Positions 32,781 through 33,111 of a stretch of 33,111 nucleotides of DNA are shown here, piece by piece (within the stretch, counting starts at the first letter, position 1; each line of letters starts with the position of its first letter). The stretch is taken from contig CAKPRQ010000015.1 of assembly GCA_934182605.1 (NCBI GenBank), positions 1 to 33,111 on the forward strand, in the 5' to 3' direction. The stretch is from an uncultured Clostridia bacterium (GTDB lineage Bacteria > Bacillota > Clostridia > TANB77 > CAG-508). The translations under genes were made by a program, and so were the position numbers. Below the pieces are notes generated by a model. That model did no database searches, was not told where the DNA came from, and saw only the letters and a program-made list of their open reading frames with translations.

Positions 32781-33111
32781 ATGAAAAAATTACCTTATGG
32801 AATAAGTGATTATGAAAGATTACAAGAAAATAATTATTATTACGTAGATAAAAGTAAATATATAGAAAAATTAGAAAACATATCAGCACCATATATAATG
32901 TTTTTAAGACCGAGAAAATTTGGCAAAACATTATTTACAAGTATGTTAGAAAATTATTATGACATAAAAAAGAAGGAGAAATTTGAAAGATTATTTGCTG
33001 AAACATATATAGGAAAAAATCCAACAGAATTAAGAAATAAATATCATATATTAAAATTTAACTTTTCAGGAATAGATACATCTGATAATGAAAGTACTAT
33101 AAAGGGATTTA
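32781..33111 (+). CDS. AAA-ATPase-like protein (PF09820 type), N-terminal part, runs off the window
   Basis: 110 residues are visible: KLPYGISDYERLQENNYYYVDKSKYI at the N-terminus, then FLRPRKFGKTLF (Walker-A-like, near residues 42-53), YIGKNPTELRNKYHILKFNFSG, the start of the family's second conserved block. Full members have 500 or more residues and usually end in a PD-(D/E)XK-nuclease-like domain. AGGAGAG precedes the ATG and a promoter lies 37 bases upstream. The family is highly expanded in gut Bacillota and Bacteroidota; its role is not established. It is the intact counterpart of the remnant at 18090. Confidence 0.88.
   Translation, partial: MKKLPYGISDYERLQENNYYYVDKSKYIEKLENISAPYIMFLRPRKFGKTLFTSMLENYYDIKKKEKFERLFAETYIGKNPTELRNKYHILKFNFSGIDTSDNESTIKGF

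Noticed and set aside
1..33111. CRISPR arrays, tRNA or rRNA genes
   Set aside because: No regularly spaced repeats and no tRNA cloverleaf or rRNA sequence were seen on reading either strand.

Overview
The window is a very AT-rich chromosomal segment from a Bacillota (Firmicutes) bacterium, most likely an anaerobic gut Clostridia lineage. The evidence is housekeeping synteny (dnaG-rpoD; hrcA-grpE-dnaK-dnaJ behind a CIRCE operator), sporulation genes (YabG, a SpoVB-type flippase), an electron-bifurcating-type [FeFe] hydrogenase operon, AGGAGG-type ribosome sites and several TTG starts. No species name can be supported from the sequence alone.

Layout. 1-591: 3' part of a yabG-type sporulation protease with a broken or missing 5' part. 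592-1011: terminator and the first copy of a structured dispersed repeat. 1012-5665: SpoVB/MurJ-like flippase, HU, GtrA-like membrane protein, patatin-like lipase on the minus strand, HD-domain protein and an unrecognised small protein. 5819-8953: ComF-type phosphoribosyltransferase, a KAP-family P-loop NTPase and dUTPase. 9079-13489: CarD-type regulator, DnaG, RpoD and two small, highly charged proteins. 13490-13854: a gene-free stretch full of hairpins, including the second copy of the repeat. 13855-17967: hydrogenase operon hydC-hydB-hydA, where hydB carries an apparent one-base frameshift in a T run.

18050-24911 is an accessory block. It holds remains of an AAA-ATPase-like gene, a prepilin-like gene and a metK gene, a solo end resembling an IS21-family element, an intact AbrB/ABC-ATPase/ABC-permease operon, a divergent pair (large HTH regulator and sortase-anchored surface protein) sharing a palindromic operator candidate, and a truncated class-B-sortase-like gene. 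24924-30771 returns to core genes: the HrcA/CIRCE heat-shock operon followed by trpS.

The right end (30772-33111) carries the most interesting gene. It encodes a prepilin-like N-terminus joined to a formylglycine-generating-enzyme (FGE/C-type-lectin-like) domain. Its last ~40 codons switch abruptly from the host's AT-rich style to about 60 % GC with mostly NNC codons. That matches the variable region of a diversity-generating retroelement (DGR) target; no reverse transcriptase or template repeat lies in this window, so they would have to act in trans or lie beyond it. A strong hairpin follows the gene, then a small ORF and the start of an AAA-ATPase-like gene running off the edge. A prepilin-like gene and an AAA-ATPase-like gene thus occur together twice here, once decayed (18.1-18.8 kb) and once apparently intact (31.0-33.1 kb).
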